Below, in pieces: positions 35,622-44,297 of a stretch of 64,000 nucleotides of DNA (positions within the stretch are counted from its first letter, which is position 1; each line of letters opens with the position of its first letter). The notes beneath the pieces were generated by a model. That model saw nothing but the letters and a program-made list of their open reading frames with translations. It searched no databases and was not told the origin of the DNA. The position numbers and the translations under genes are program-made. The DNA comes from Merdibacter sp965119685 (GTDB taxonomy: Bacteria; Bacillota_I; Bacilli_A; Erysipelotrichales; Erysipelotrichaceae), in the NCBI GenBank assembly GCA_965119685.1, contig OZ221971.1, forward strand, positions 930,001 through 994,000, read 5' to 3'.

Positions 35622-36380
35622 ATGTATCAGATTAAAAACTTTATCGACAACGACGACATTCGTTCCCTGCAAAAGCTGGGGCCTTTTGAGGTGATCGAAT
35701 ATCAGCGCGATCTCAGCGTAGCGCCGCAGAATGCGCAGACGGCGTATTTCTGCAATGCGATGAACATCCGTAAGCGTCAGGTGCTCTGTGAGGTGGGCGC
35801 CAGCGACATCACGGTGCAGGCGGGCATGATGCAGTGGATGGTCGGCGATGTGCATGCGACGACCGGCATCAAGGGCGTCGGCGATTTGCTGGGCAAGGCG
35901 GTGCGTGGCAAGATGACCGGGGAGTCGGCGATCAAGCCGGAATATACCGGCAAGGGGCTGTTGGCGCTGGAACCGACCTACCGTCATATCTTATTGTTGG
36001 ATGTCGGGGCATGGAATGGCAGCATCGTCATCGAGGACGGCATGTTTTTAGCCTGTGATGCGTCGCTGAAGCATAAGGCGGTCATGCGTTCCAACTTCTC
36101 TTCGGCGGCGGCCGGCAACGAAGGGCTTTTCAATCTGGGCTTGCGGGGAGAGGGCGTCGTCTGTCTGGAATCCTATGTGCCAAGAGAGGAGCTCATCGAG
36201 ATCGAGCTGCATGACGACGTGCTGAAAATCGATGGAAACATGGCGATCGCATGGAGCGGTACGCTGGATTTTACGGTGGAGCGCTCCGGAAAGACACTGC
36301 TTGGCTCGGCGGCCAGCGGTGAGGGGCTCGTCAACGTCTACCGCGGCAGCGGCCGGGTGCTGATGGCGCCGGTGCTGTAA
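35622..36380 (+). CDS. AIM24 family protein
   Basis: A 252-residue all-beta protein of the AIM24/DUF124 family: the opening MYQIKNFIDNDDIRSLQ, glycine-rich strands with MQWMVGDVHATTG, GKGLLALEPTYRHILLLDV and NEGLFNLGLRGEGVVCLESYVP. Bacterial members have no agreed function. I take ATG 35622, five bases after AGGAGGG; the open frame continues upstream without a site. It stands alone between its promoter and a terminator. Confidence 0.85.
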   Translation: MYQIKNFIDNDDIRSLQKLGPFEVIEYQRDLSVAPQNAQTAYFCNAMNIRKRQVLCEVGASDITVQAGMMQWMVGDVHATTGIKGVGDLLGKAVRGKMTGESAIKPEYTGKGLLALEPTYRHILLLDVGAWNGSIVIEDGMFLACDASLKHKAVMRSNFSSAAAGNEGLFNLGLRGEGVVCLESYVPREELIEIELHDDVLKIDGNMAIAWSGTLDFTVERSGKTLLGSAASGEGLVNVYRGSGRVLMAPVL

Positions 36381-36411
36381 GAGACACAAACGCATCTATC
36401 TGACAAAAAGT

Positions 36412-36450
36412 GCTGACTTTCGTGACAATCTGACGAAAATCAGCCTTTTT
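36412..36450 (+). terminator. Rho-independent terminator
   Basis: GCTGA-C-TTTCGT pairs with ACGAAA-A-TCAGC (one mismatch), followed by CTTTTTC, 31 bases after the AIM24 gene. Confidence 0.75.
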
Positions 36451-36538
36451 CTTTGCGGAAGTGACGAAGAAACTCAGTCACAAAAACCATGCGGCGGCGG
36501 GCATACTACAATAAGGACAAGAGAAAGGAGAGGGGAGT

Positions 36539-37015
36539 ATGATCTCATTTGTGAGAGTGGATCATCGGCTGCTGCACGGGCAGGTGATCTATTCATGGCT
36601 GAAGGCGGTGGAATGCGATACCATTTTTGTCGTCAGCGATAGCGTCGCGGCGGATGAGACGAAGAAAAACGCGCTGCGCATGGTGAAGCCCGCCGATAAA
36701 AAGCTGGTGATGAAATCGGTGGCAGACGCCGTAACCGCGATCAATTCCGGCGTGACGGAGAAATATCGGATGTTTATCATCCTCGGCTCCATTGAGGAGC
36801 TGGCGCGTCTGTTAGCGCAGATCGAGGGGGTCCGCAGCGTCAATCTGGGCGGTACGCTTGCCAATGAGCAGAGTAAGCCTTATTTTCCGCAGATCAATCT
36901 GACGGATCAAGACGTTCAAAAACTCAAGGCGATCATGCAAAGAGGCATCGAGGTCGAATGCCGCATGGTTCCAAACGATACGCGCATCGTTGTCAATAAG
37001 AAATGGGAGGTTTGA
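36539..37015 (+). CDS. PTS mannose/fructose/sorbose-family IIB component
   Basis: A 158-residue cytoplasmic phosphocarrier. The active-site histidine is H13 in VDHRLLHGQVIYSW. GSIEELARLL and VNLGGTLANEQ are other family blocks. It passes phosphate from IIA to the sugar during uptake. AAAGGAGAGGGGAGT precedes the ATG. The IIC gene follows after three bases. No IIA gene is in the cluster. Confidence 0.92.
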   Translation: MISFVRVDHRLLHGQVIYSWLKAVECDTIFVVSDSVAADETKKNALRMVKPADKKLVMKSVADAVTAINSGVTEKYRMFIILGSIEELARLLAQIEGVRSVNLGGTLANEQSKPYFPQINLTDQDVQKLKAIMQRGIEVECRMVPNDTRIVVNKKWEV

Positions 37016-37018
37016 TCT

Positions 37019-37822
37019 ATGGAAACGATGATTACTGCAATTCTGTTGTCACTTGTCGCACTGTTTTCTAATCTGGATTATTTTTTCGGCGGCAGCATGC
37101 TGGCGCGTCCGTTAGTCACCGGTCCGATCGTCGGTTTGGTGATGGGTGACCTCTATGCCGGCATCACCATCGGAGCGATGCTGGAGCTCGCTTTTATCGG
37201 TTCGTTCTCCATCGGCGCCGCTTTGCCGCCGGACATGGTGACCGGTACGATTTTGGGGATCGCGTTTGCCATTTCCACAGGACAGGGAGCGGAAGTCGCC
37301 ATCACGCTGGCATTGCCGATCGCGACGTTAGTCCTCGTATTGAAAAATCTCGTGCATGTGTTTGTCTATCCGCTGTTGGTAAGCGCGGCGGATCGCGGCG
37401 CGGCGAGGGGAGACGCTAAGTGCATCGCCCGTATGCAGATCGGCGGCGGCTTTATCTACTGCCTGCTGGCGCAGATGCTGCCGGTGGGGCTGGGCTATTA
37501 CTTCGGCGCGGATGCCGTACAGGGCATTTTAAATGCGATTCCGGCATTTGTGATGGATGGTCTGAGCATTGCGACGGGTATCCTGCCGGCTTACGGACTC
37601 GCTTTGTTGATGAAGCCGCTGCTCAACAAACAGAGTGTGATCTTCTTCTTGGCGGGCTTTGCCTTTGTCGTCTATCTGAATCTTTCCCTGACTGCCGTCG
37701 CTTTCTTCGGCTTGTTCTTAGCGCTCATCTTAACCGGTTTCGTCTATCCGAAAGGCATGTCGCCAATGCCTGATGCAAAGGGAGAAAAGGAGGGTATCAA
37801 CTATGACACAGAAGAATTCTAA
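37019..37822 (+). CDS. PTS mannose/fructose/sorbose-family IIC component
   Basis: A 267-residue membrane permease of the EII-Sor type with about seven helices. Family blocks are LDYFFGGSMLARPLVTGPIVGLVMGD (start quoted only), GAMLELAFIGSFSIGAALPPD and ILPAYGLALLMKPL. It normally works as a pair with IID, which here is only a stub, so transport by this system alone is doubtful. It overlaps the stub by 20 bases. Confidence 0.92.
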   Translation: METMITAILLSLVALFSNLDYFFGGSMLARPLVTGPIVGLVMGDLYAGITIGAMLELAFIGSFSIGAALPPDMVTGTILGIAFAISTGQGAEVAITLALPIATLVLVLKNLVHVFVYPLLVSAADRGAARGDAKCIARMQIGGGFIYCLLAQMLPVGLGYYFGADAVQGILNAIPAFVMDGLSIATGILPAYGLALLMKPLLNKQSVIFFLAGFAFVVYLNLSLTAVAFFGLFLALILTGFVYPKGMSPMPDAKGEKEGINYDTEEF

Positions 37823-37961
37823 TGATAAAGCGATCACCAAAAAGGATCTGGTCACAACATTCCTGCGTTCACTGCCTCTGGAGTGGTCATGGAACTATGT
37901 GAAACAGCAAAACAGCAAAACCTCGCCTTTTTCTTTACTTTTGAGGGGGACGATTATATAA
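37803..37961 (+). pseudogene. truncated PTS IID component
   Basis: The first 40 codons match the start of mannose-family IID proteins (ITKKDLVTTFLRSLPLEWSWNYVKQQN). The frame then changes to unrelated residues (SKTSPFSLLLRGTII) and stops at 52 residues, whereas IID is about 270. The ribosome site GGAGGGTATCAACT is intact. A deletion has removed roughly four fifths of the gene and placed the remnant directly before the rpmG promoter. Confidence 0.85.
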
Positions 37962-37962
37962 T
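37934..37962 (+). promoter_or_regulatory. candidate upstream promoter for rpmG-secE-nusG
   Basis: TTTACT (37934-37939), 17-base spacer, perfect TATAAT (37957-37962), immediately after the IID stub. Confidence 0.5.
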
Positions 37963-37985
37963 GAAAGGGATATTGCGGGAACAGT

Positions 37986-38014
37986 TTGACTATTCCCCGG
38001 CTTTGTGATAAAGT
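37986..38014 (+). promoter_or_regulatory. candidate proximal promoter for rpmG-secE-nusG
   Basis: TTGACT (37986-37991), 17-base spacer, TAAAGT (38009-38014), 33 bases before rpmG. Confidence 0.5.
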
Positions 38015-38046
38015 AGGTTCGCTAATTGTGAAATGAGGTGGCGTAC

Positions 38047-38196
38047 ATGAAAGATAAAGTGATATTGACGTGCAGCGAGTGTCTTTCACGCAACTATACG
38101 ACCCATAAGAACAAGAAGACGCACACACAGCGCATCGAATTGCAGAAATATTGCAAGAAGTGCGGCAGACATACACTTCACAAGGAAACGAAGTAA
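38047..38196 (+). CDS. rpmG: 50S ribosomal protein L33
   Basis: A 49-residue ribosomal protein beginning MKDKVILTCSECLSRNY and ending RHTLHKETK. Both zinc pairs are present (CSEC and CKKC), so this is the zinc-binding version. It is the usual leader of the secE-nusG cluster. GAGGTGGCGTAC precedes the ATG. Confidence 0.95.
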   Translation: MKDKVILTCSECLSRNYTTHKNKKTHTQRIELQKYCKKCGRHTLHKETK

Positions 38197-38208
38197 GGAG
38201 TGAACGAG

Positions 38209-38388
38209 ATGTTGAAATGGTTTAGTATTTCGGGAATCCGTAAGGAGATCAAGCGCATTCGCTGGCCGAAGGCAAAGGACTTGGCGGCTAGCAGCATGAC
38301 GGTGATCATGTTTACCGTTCTGTTTGGTATCTTCTTTTTTCTCTGCGAGCTGGTTGCCAGCGGATTCTTGACGGTAGTCGGATTATAG
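38209..38388 (+). CDS. secE: preprotein translocase subunit SecE
   Basis: A 59-residue single-helix subunit of the SecYEG channel. The amphipathic part IRKEIKRIRWPKAKDLAASS is typical, followed by the membrane helix VIMFTVLFGIFFFLCELV. The ATG at 38209 lies eight bases after AAGGAG; a GTG at 38200 overlaps that site. It lies between rpmG and nusG. Confidence 0.93.
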   Translation: MLKWFSISGIRKEIKRIRWPKAKDLAASSMTVIMFTVLFGIFFFLCELVASGFLTVVGL

Positions 38389-38398
38389 GAGGATGACG

Positions 38399-38947
38399 AT
38401 GAGCGAGGCAAAAAAAGAATGGTATGTAGTCAATACCTACGCGGGGCATGAAAACCGTGTAAAAGAAAATCTGGAGCGCCGTATCGAAACGATGGGATTG
38501 CAGGATTTTCTGTTTCAGATCGTCGTAGCGGAAGAAAAAGAGATTGAGTATAAAAACGGAAAAGAAGTGGAAAAGACCAAGAATCTGTTCAGCGGTTATC
38601 TGTTTGTGCAGATGATCATGACGGATGAAGCGTGGTATATCGTGCGTAATACGCCGGGTGTTACCGGATTCATCGGTTCCAGCGGCGGCGGTGCGAAGCC
38701 TTTCCCGGTAGCAGAGGAAGAGATGGAGAACATCCTGCGGCGGTTAGGGCGCAATCAGCACGATGTGCAGGTCAACTTTGAGGTGAAGGACCGTGTGCGT
38801 ATCTTAAACGGTGCGTTTAAGGGCTCTGAGGGAACGGTAGAGGCGCTGGACGGTACGCGTCAGGTCGCTACAGTGCTGTTGGTGCTCTTTGGCAGAGAGA
38901 CGCCGACCGAGATCCCTTACTGTGATCTGGAAAAGCTTGATTTATAG
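38399..38947 (+). CDS. nusG: transcription termination/antitermination protein NusG
   Basis: A 182-residue factor with the NGN domain (EWYVVNTYAGHENRVKENLE, KNLFSGYLFVQM, VRNTPGVTGFIGS) and a C-terminal KOW domain (DRVRILNGAFKGSEGTVEALD). It binds RNA polymerase. I use ATG 38399, six bases after TAGGAGG. A perfect terminator starts one base after the stop. Confidence 0.95.
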   Translation: MSEAKKEWYVVNTYAGHENRVKENLERRIETMGLQDFLFQIVVAEEKEIEYKNGKEVEKTKNLFSGYLFVQMIMTDEAWYIVRNTPGVTGFIGSSGGGAKPFPVAEEEMENILRRLGRNQHDVQVNFEVKDRVRILNGAFKGSEGTVEALDGTRQVATVLLVLFGRETPTEIPYCDLEKLDL

Positions 38948-38977
38948 AAAAAAACAGCTTGAATGAGCTGTTTTTTG
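38948..38977 (+). terminator. Rho-independent terminator of rpmG-secE-nusG
   Basis: AAAAAACAGCT-TGAATG-AGCTGTTTTTT, a perfect hairpin with a T-run, directly after nusG. Confidence 0.9.
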
Positions 38978-39035
38978 CATAAACTGACAAAAGCTGTTGC
39001 GATCTGCCGTTATGCTGAGGTGGGAAGTGGTAAAA

Positions 39036-39221
39036 ATGCGTCAGCGTGCGGGGATGATCTTATGTATCGCAGGTATGATCCTGCTGTTTGCGCCGGATGT
39101 GAATTATGAGCAGCTGCTGTTATTTGCGGCAGGGGTGGCTGTGGATCATTGGCCCTTTGGTTTGGTGATTCTCGGCTTGATTTTGCTGCGTCCCCGCCGC
39201 AAGGGCAAGCGGGGTTCGTGA
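39036..39221 (+). CDS. small two-helix membrane protein, function unknown
   Basis: A 61-residue protein with two hydrophobic segments (GMILCIAGMILLFAPDV and WPFGLVILGLILLRP) and a basic tail PRRKGKRGS. The family is not recognised. GGAAGTGGTAAAA precedes the ATG; upstream in-frame starts are possible. It lies 19 bases before the HAD gene and is probably co-transcribed. Confidence 0.55.
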   Translation: MRQRAGMILCIAGMILLFAPDVNYEQLLLFAAGVAVDHWPFGLVILGLILLRPRRKGKRGS

Positions 39222-39240
39222 GTATGAGGGAGGAATGGAT

Positions 39241-40005
39241 ATGCGAGAGAAGACCTATCTGCTGGATTTGGATGGGACGATGTATTGCGGAGATACGCCG
39301 ATCGAGGGCGCAGTGCGCTTTGTCGAGTGGATGCTGGCGCAGGGACAGCCGTTTCTCTTTTTGACGAACAACGCCACCCGCACCGCGCAAGAGAATGCCG
39401 ATCATATGCAAAAGCTTGGCTATCAAGGTATTACGCCGCAGCATTTCTTCACCAGCGCGATGGCGAGCGCCCGCTATGTCGCTGAGCAAAGCGAAAAGCG
39501 CAGAGCGTTTGTCATCGGGATGCAGGGACTGCGGGAGGCGCTGTGCAACGAGGGCTTTCTCCTCTGTGAGCAGGATGCGGATTTTGTATTTGTCGGCTTG
39601 GATCGTAATGCCGATTATCGCCGTTACAGCGATGCGTTGGCACAGCTGTTACAAGGGGCAAAGCTGATCGGTACCAACGACGATCGCATCATCGCAACCA
39701 GCGCGGGCTTTGACGTGGGCAACGGGTCTGTCGTCGCAATGCTGGAATATGCCAGCGGGCAGCGCTCTCCCCACATCGGAAAGCCGCATGCGCCGATTTT
39801 GGAACTCGCTTTGCGGCAGCTGGGCTTAACCAAGGAGGAAGTCGTCATCGTCGGCGATAATCTGGAGACGGACATCGCTTTGGGGGTGAATCAGCAGGTG
39901 GAGACGGTGTTGGTGACAAGCGGCGTTCATCGCCGGGAGGACATGGCGCGCTTAGGCATCTATGCCGATCGTGTGGTGGACGATCTGCGCGAGCTGATTC
40001 CCTGA
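39241..40005 (+). CDS. HAD-IIA family sugar-phosphatase (NagD-like)
   Basis: A 254-residue HAD phosphatase of subclass IIA. The catalytic DLDGTMY is at residues 9-15, LFLTNNATRT near 40, the cap follows, then GKPHAPILELALRQLG with the lysine, and VIVGDNLETDIALGVN. NagD-type enzymes dephosphorylate nucleotides or sugar phosphates; the substrate here is not predictable. ATG 39241 lies six bases after GAGGGAGGA. Confidence 0.9.
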   Translation: MREKTYLLDLDGTMYCGDTPIEGAVRFVEWMLAQGQPFLFLTNNATRTAQENADHMQKLGYQGITPQHFFTSAMASARYVAEQSEKRRAFVIGMQGLREALCNEGFLLCEQDADFVFVGLDRNADYRRYSDALAQLLQGAKLIGTNDDRIIATSAGFDVGNGSVVAMLEYASGQRSPHIGKPHAPILELALRQLGLTKEEVVIVGDNLETDIALGVNQQVETVLVTSGVHRREDMARLGIYADRVVDDLRELIP

Positions 40006-40039
40006 TGCACCGGCGGGTACGTGAAAAAGAAATCAACGG

Positions 40040-40088
40040 GAGAGGCCAAACGCGCATGCTGCGGCAGGTGAGGGGCTTCTCTTTTTTT
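40040..40088 (+). terminator. Rho-independent terminator
   Basis: GAGAGGCC pairs with GGCTTCTC (one G-T pair), followed by TTTTTTT, 34 bases after the HAD gene. Confidence 0.7.
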
Positions 40089-40220
40089 GTGAAAAGGGAT
40101 CGGGAAAACGGCGTCTTGACCTGTTAAGAATGAGAACTCTGCATTTTGTTTGATTGTCAGCAGTTGTATTTGGAAGAAACGATATATTTTAAACAAAGTA
40201 TATAAAAAATGAGTACATGC

Positions 40221-40249
40221 TTGATTTACAATGGAAATACATCTATACT
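40221..40249 (+). promoter_or_regulatory. promoter of the four-gene ABC transporter operon
   Basis: TTGATT (40221-40226), 17-base spacer, TATACT (40244-40249). The 120-base leader before the first gene is AT-rich and otherwise featureless. Confidence 0.6.
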
Positions 40250-40369
40250 ATAAGTAGGAAAACGTTTACATAATGTGATAAACATTATAATCGATTACGC
40301 ATTTGCATCATCAGCTTTATGTTCAAACGGCTATGGAGTTCCTTACTATCATAGAGAAAGGTGACAGCT

Positions 40370-41218
40370 ATGTATTTTCTTCCTTATTTTACGAAGCGAA
40401 GAATCGCTTTGATAATTGTTCTTTGGTGCATATTGTGCGGATGTATCGCCTTTTCCTTTTATAGTGCGGATTATGGCATCTTCACCCCGGAATCGTATGC
40501 CCATTTAGGTTTGAATTTTTTTTATCGTATGCAGACGACGGCATTGGTCTTGCTGTATTTTATCATCAACATCTTTCTTGCGCCTAACTTGCTGGCGGCA
40601 GACTTATATCGTGACCGTAAAACACATTTTTCCAACTTCATCAAGATCAGGATTGGAAGTCGGCGGTATTTTTATCATTCGATCGCCGAAAACTATCTGA
40701 CAGTGCTCCTTTATTTCATCTGTACGCAGTTGATTGCACTGCTGTTTATCCACTTTTTTATCTTTCCGATCACTTTTGATTTTTCCTTGTTTGAAGGACT
40801 TTACAATGCTTCCGAGGCGCTCAGCTCCAATCATGTTTGGAATCTGATCCTATTTATCTTTTTGTCGGCAAACGGATATGCAGTGTTTGCGACATTATTG
40901 TTTTCGCTTCGTCGTTATCTGCGGGATGTTTACCTCTTTCGGGCATCCGGTTTGATCTTGGGTCTTCTTTTGTATATTCTGCCTGCCCTACTCTATCAGT
41001 TTGTAAACAATCGTTTCCCGATGCTGTCGCAGTTTATATTTTATCCGCTTTATATGCTGTATTTCCCGACGCTGATCGCCCCGGGTGTAGAAGGATTCGG
41101 GCAGTATCTTTTGGATTTCTCGCCGATTCTGGCATTTTTAATCAGCTACGCCATTTGCGGGGGAATTGCGGTTTGGCTCAATTACAAGGCGGATAGAAGG
41201 GAATATCGCTATGAATAA
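40370..41218 (+). CDS. ABC transporter permease-like membrane protein
   Basis: A 282-residue protein with six membrane helices (IALIIVLWCILCGCIAFSFY; TTALVLLYFIINIFLAPNLL; LTVLLYFICTQLIALLFIHFF and others) and a cytoplasmic loop NFIKIRIGSRRYFYH typical of ABC-2 type permeases. It is the first gene of an operon with two more small membrane proteins and an ATPase, the layout of bacteriocin-immunity or lantibiotic-resistance exporters. That role is inferred. The ATG at 40370 follows AAAGGTGACAGCT. Confidence 0.7.
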   Translation: MYFLPYFTKRRIALIIVLWCILCGCIAFSFYSADYGIFTPESYAHLGLNFFYRMQTTALVLLYFIINIFLAPNLLAADLYRDRKTHFSNFIKIRIGSRRYFYHSIAENYLTVLLYFICTQLIALLFIHFFIFPITFDFSLFEGLYNASEALSSNHVWNLILFIFLSANGYAVFATLLFSLRRYLRDVYLFRASGLILGLLLYILPALLYQFVNNRFPMLSQFIFYPLYMLYFPTLIAPGVEGFGQYLLDFSPILAFLISYAICGGIAVWLNYKADRREYRYE

Positions 41219-41720
41219 ACGGAAGATGTTTTTGGCGTTATTCGATAGCCGGGGCATACTGCTTCTTTTGTTTTGTATCTGTCTGATCCCGGTGGTGATG
41301 GGCGAGGAGCAAAATCTATTTTCGATGCTGTTTGTAGGGCATTATGGGACGACGATATTGAATGTTGTATGGATCGGTATCGTCTATGCGAGGAATCATC
41401 AGATAGAGCATTTACAAAACATGATGGTGCCGCGGATGGGAAAAGCGCGTTATCTTCGCTGGCTGTTAGCGGTGATGGCGGCAACGATCTGCGGATACTG
41501 TGTGCTCGTGTATGGAAGCGCGTTACTACTCTGCCCTTTTCCGGAGCCTGATATGATGCAGCTATTCCTGTGGTTAATCACAGGAAATACGATACTATAT
41601 GTGGTATTGGAAGCAGAATTGATCTTTTTGATCGGTTCCAAGCGAAAATGGGTGTATCTGATCGCCGCGATTGTCACGAATTTCATCTACCATTATGGAT
41701 TTATCATCAGACTGTTTTAA
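41211..41720 (+). CDS. small ABC-associated membrane protein
   Basis: A 169-residue protein with about five membrane helices and the loop MVPRMGKARYLRWLLAVMAAT, similar in style to the loop of the preceding permease. The family is not recognised. Its ATG overlaps the upstream stop by eight bases (ATGAATAA), so the two are co-translated. Confidence 0.65.
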   Translation: MNKRKMFLALFDSRGILLLLFCICLIPVVMGEEQNLFSMLFVGHYGTTILNVVWIGIVYARNHQIEHLQNMMVPRMGKARYLRWLLAVMAATICGYCVLVYGSALLLCPFPEPDMMQLFLWLITGNTILYVVLEAELIFLIGSKRKWVYLIAAIVTNFIYHYGFIIRLF

Positions 41721-41848
41721 TCGGTGCTGCCTGAAAAAACGGCATAAACGCCAAAGTGTATGAACAAAGCTGCTGTGCAGGCGGCTGAATAAGGAAAAAG
41801 AAAATCACCGGCCGGCGGCTTTTGCGTGATCGGCATGTAGGAGGATAT

Positions 41849-42457
41849 ATGTTAAAAATAAGCAATCTTTCAAAAAAATTTCATCAGCATGCGGTGCTTG
41901 AGGATGTCAGCCTTTCTTTAGAACAAGGGGAGCTCATCTTGTTGACGGGGCCCAACGGCTGTGGCAAGACAACCTTGTTCAAGCTGATCTGTGATATATT
42001 GGAAGCGGATCAGGGGAGCATTACAATAGATGCGGGTGTCTCCATCGGCGCACTGATCGAGAATCCCACCTTTGTGGAAAATCAGAACATTCACTTTAAC
42101 CTGTCGTTTTTAGCCGGGCTGAATCGGCGTTATGATGAAGGGCGGATCGTTGAACTATGCGATCGTTTTCAGCTGAATTATCGGGATAAGACGAAAATGA
42201 AAAATTATTCGTTAGGAATGCGCCAAAAGACGGGGATTATTCAAGCGGTAATGGAAAATCAAAACCTGATCTTACTGGATGAGCCGGTGCGGGGACTGGA
42301 TGAGAAGGCGTTGCAGACGTTCACACAGTTGATTGAGGAGTTGATCAAGGAGGGGAAAACAGTCGTCATCGCCAGTCATGATCCGATTCAGGAGCTGCAT
42401 TATACGCGAAAGCTGAGGATGGAGAATGGGAAAATCCATGAAACGGCTGCGCAGTAG
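41849..42457 (+). CDS. ABC transporter ATP-binding protein
   Basis: A 202-residue ATPase: Walker A GPNGCGKTT near residue 34, a signature YSLGMRQKTGI (LGMRQ form found in antibiotic-export ATPases), Walker B LILLDEPVRGLD, and the H-loop ASHD. It energises the neighbouring membrane proteins. GTAGGAGGATAT precedes the ATG. A gap of 128 bases separates it from the upstream gene; no terminator is seen there. Confidence 0.9.
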   Translation: MLKISNLSKKFHQHAVLEDVSLSLEQGELILLTGPNGCGKTTLFKLICDILEADQGSITIDAGVSIGALIENPTFVENQNIHFNLSFLAGLNRRYDEGRIVELCDRFQLNYRDKTKMKNYSLGMRQKTGIIQAVMENQNLILLDEPVRGLDEKALQTFTQLIEELIKEGKTVVIASHDPIQELHYTRKLRMENGKIHETAAQ

Positions 42458-42917
42458 GCAATGGTTGATTTACTTCGGGAGTGAATTGCTGTACTCCTTA
42501 GCTTTGATGTGGCTGCGCGTTCCCTATTTTGAGGTGAAGTATCAGTTGGTTTTATCGGCGGTATTTGCGATTTTTCTCAGCGTGCTGATGATACTCATAG
42601 AAAATCAGATCATTTACAACGAATTTGTGAATGTGCTGTTGGTGCATAAGGAAATCATCGTCCGCAAACGGAGGCTTGGCTGTTATCGCTATTTGGGTGG
42701 TCGAGGACTATGGCTGGTATTGTTCATGCTGCTCACCCATGCGGGAATTGATTATTGCCTGATGCATACCATCGCTTGGATGCCCCTGCTGTTGCAGAGC
42801 GTAGAGATCGCTTGCATTGTTGTTGTGGATGTGCTCTTTCATACGAAAGAATATAAAGTGGTCTATATGATCGCCGCCGCGTTTGTCCTTCGATGGCTAA
42901 TCCTGTTCCTTACATGA
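42426..42917 (+). CDS. small membrane protein at the end of the ABC operon
   Basis: A 163-residue protein with four or five membrane helices (LVLSAVFAIFLSVLMILIE, GRGLWLVLFMLLTHAGIDY) and the loop VHKEIIVRKRRLGCYRYLGGRG. It is not recognised. It overlaps the ATPase gene by 32 bases, with GAGG seven bases before ATG 42426. An ATG at 42438 is an alternative. Confidence 0.65.
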   Translation: MGKSMKRLRSRQWLIYFGSELLYSLALMWLRVPYFEVKYQLVLSAVFAIFLSVLMILIENQIIYNEFVNVLLVHKEIIVRKRRLGCYRYLGGRGLWLVLFMLLTHAGIDYCLMHTIAWMPLLLQSVEIACIVVVDVLFHTKEYKVVYMIAAAFVLRWLILFLT

Positions 42918-43051
42918 GGATGCTCTGTGTCTAATCTTCTCTCAAAGGGTAAGCTACAAACCTCTGAATGAAAAATGTACAAGGATGTACCGCTTGCGGA
43001 AAAGAAGTGATAAAATAATAGACAGGTAAGGAAAGGAAGGGGTTACCACAC

Positions 43052-44182
43052 ATGGAGAAGGCAAAGGTTTATTTTACGGATTTTCATACAGTCGCTTTCG
43101 GAGACGGTCTGCCGACTAAATTACAGAAGCTGGTGCGCCGCGCCGGCATTGCGGATTTGGATTTGGAGGGAAAGTTTGTTGCGATTAAGATGCACTTCGG
43201 AGAGCTGGGCAACATCTCCTATCTGCGTCCCAACTATGCCCGCGCTGTCGTTGACGTCGTCAAGGAATTGGGCGGCAAGCCGTTTTTGACGGACTGCAAC
43301 ACGATGTATCCGGGCAGCCGCAAGAACGCGCTGGAGCACTTGGAGTGCGCCTGGCAAAACGGTTTCACCCCGCTGAGTGTCGGATGTCCGATCATCATCG
43401 GCGATGGCTTGAAGGGAACCGATGATGTCGATGTGCCGGTGGCAGGCGGCGAGTATATCAAAGAGGCGAAGATCGGCCGTGCGATCATGGATGCCGACGT
43501 CTTTATCTCGCTGACGCACTTTAAGGGACATGAGATGACCGGCTTTGGCGGAGCGATCAAAAATATCGGAATGGGCTGCGGATCGCGCGCAGGCAAATGC
43601 GACCAGCACAGCAGCGGTCAGCCCTCTATCGACGCAGACAAGTGCCGCGGCTGCACCCGCTGTCAGAAAGAATGCGCTAACGGCGGTCTGGTGTTTGACG
43701 AGGCAACGCGCAAAATGCACGTGGATCACGAGCACTGCGTCGGCTGCGGACGTTGTCTGGGCGCCTGCAACTTCGATGCGATCAGCTTTGATAATGATGC
43801 GGCGAACACGCTGTTAAACTGCCGCATGGCGGAATACACCAAGGCGGTCGTCGACGGCCGTCCGTGTCTGCACATCTCTTTGATCGTCGACGTCAGTCCA
43901 AACTGCGATTGTCACGGAGAAAACGATGTGCCGATTCTGCCGAATATCGGTATGTTCGTATCCAAGGACCCGTTGGCACTAGATCAGGCTTGCGTGGATG
44001 CCTGCTTGGCGGCACAGCCTTTAGAGGGCAGTCAGCTGGCGGCACATCTGGCCGATCCATCCTTTGAAAAGCATCACGATCACTTCACCAACTCCGCGCC
44101 GGAGTCCGAATGGCGCAGCTGCTTGGATCATGCGGAGAAGATCCATCTGGGCACGAGAAGCTACGAATTGATCAAAATGTGA
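43052..44182 (+). CDS. DUF362 domain protein with two 4Fe-4S clusters
   Basis: A 376-residue cytoplasmic protein. The DUF362 part includes VAIKMHFGELGNISYLRPN, FLTDCNTMYPGSRKNA and TGFGGAIKNIGMGCGSRAGK. Two ferredoxin clusters follow: CRGCTRCQKEC and CVGCGRCLGAC. The C-terminus has a CDCHGEND segment. Members are thought to be redox proteins; the partner is unknown. GGAAGGGGTTACCACAC precedes the ATG. Confidence 0.88.
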   Translation: MEKAKVYFTDFHTVAFGDGLPTKLQKLVRRAGIADLDLEGKFVAIKMHFGELGNISYLRPNYARAVVDVVKELGGKPFLTDCNTMYPGSRKNALEHLECAWQNGFTPLSVGCPIIIGDGLKGTDDVDVPVAGGEYIKEAKIGRAIMDADVFISLTHFKGHEMTGFGGAIKNIGMGCGSRAGKCDQHSSGQPSIDADKCRGCTRCQKECANGGLVFDEATRKMHVDHEHCVGCGRCLGACNFDAISFDNDAANTLLNCRMAEYTKAVVDGRPCLHISLIVDVSPNCDCHGENDVPILPNIGMFVSKDPLALDQACVDACLAAQPLEGSQLAAHLADPSFEKHHDHFTNSAPESEWRSCLDHAEKIHLGTRSYELIKM

Positions 44183-44219
44183 GTAAATCCACAGGGAGTA
44201 GGTAGATCACTGCGCTCTA

Positions 44220-44228
44220 TGGTATAAT
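44220..44228 (+). promoter_or_regulatory. extended -10 promoter P1 upstream of secG
   Basis: TGGTATAAT, a perfect extended -10, 123 bases before secG. Confidence 0.55.
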
Positions 44229-44235
44229 ACAAGAG

Positions 44236-44279
44236 AGGGAAATCTCCTGCATGCGCTGCAGATTCCATTTGCTATTTCC
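44236..44279 (+). other. hairpin between the two secG promoters
   Basis: GGGAAAT pairs with ATTTCCC, and inside it CTGCA pairs with TGCAG. No T-run follows, so it is not a standard terminator. It would be part of a transcript from P1 only. Confidence 0.4.
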
Positions 44280-44288
44280 CCCGATCGA

Positions 44289-44297
44289 TGCTATAAT
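44289..44297 (+). promoter_or_regulatory. extended -10 promoter P2 upstream of secG
   Basis: TGCTATAAT, again a perfect extended -10, 54 bases before secG. Confidence 0.6.
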
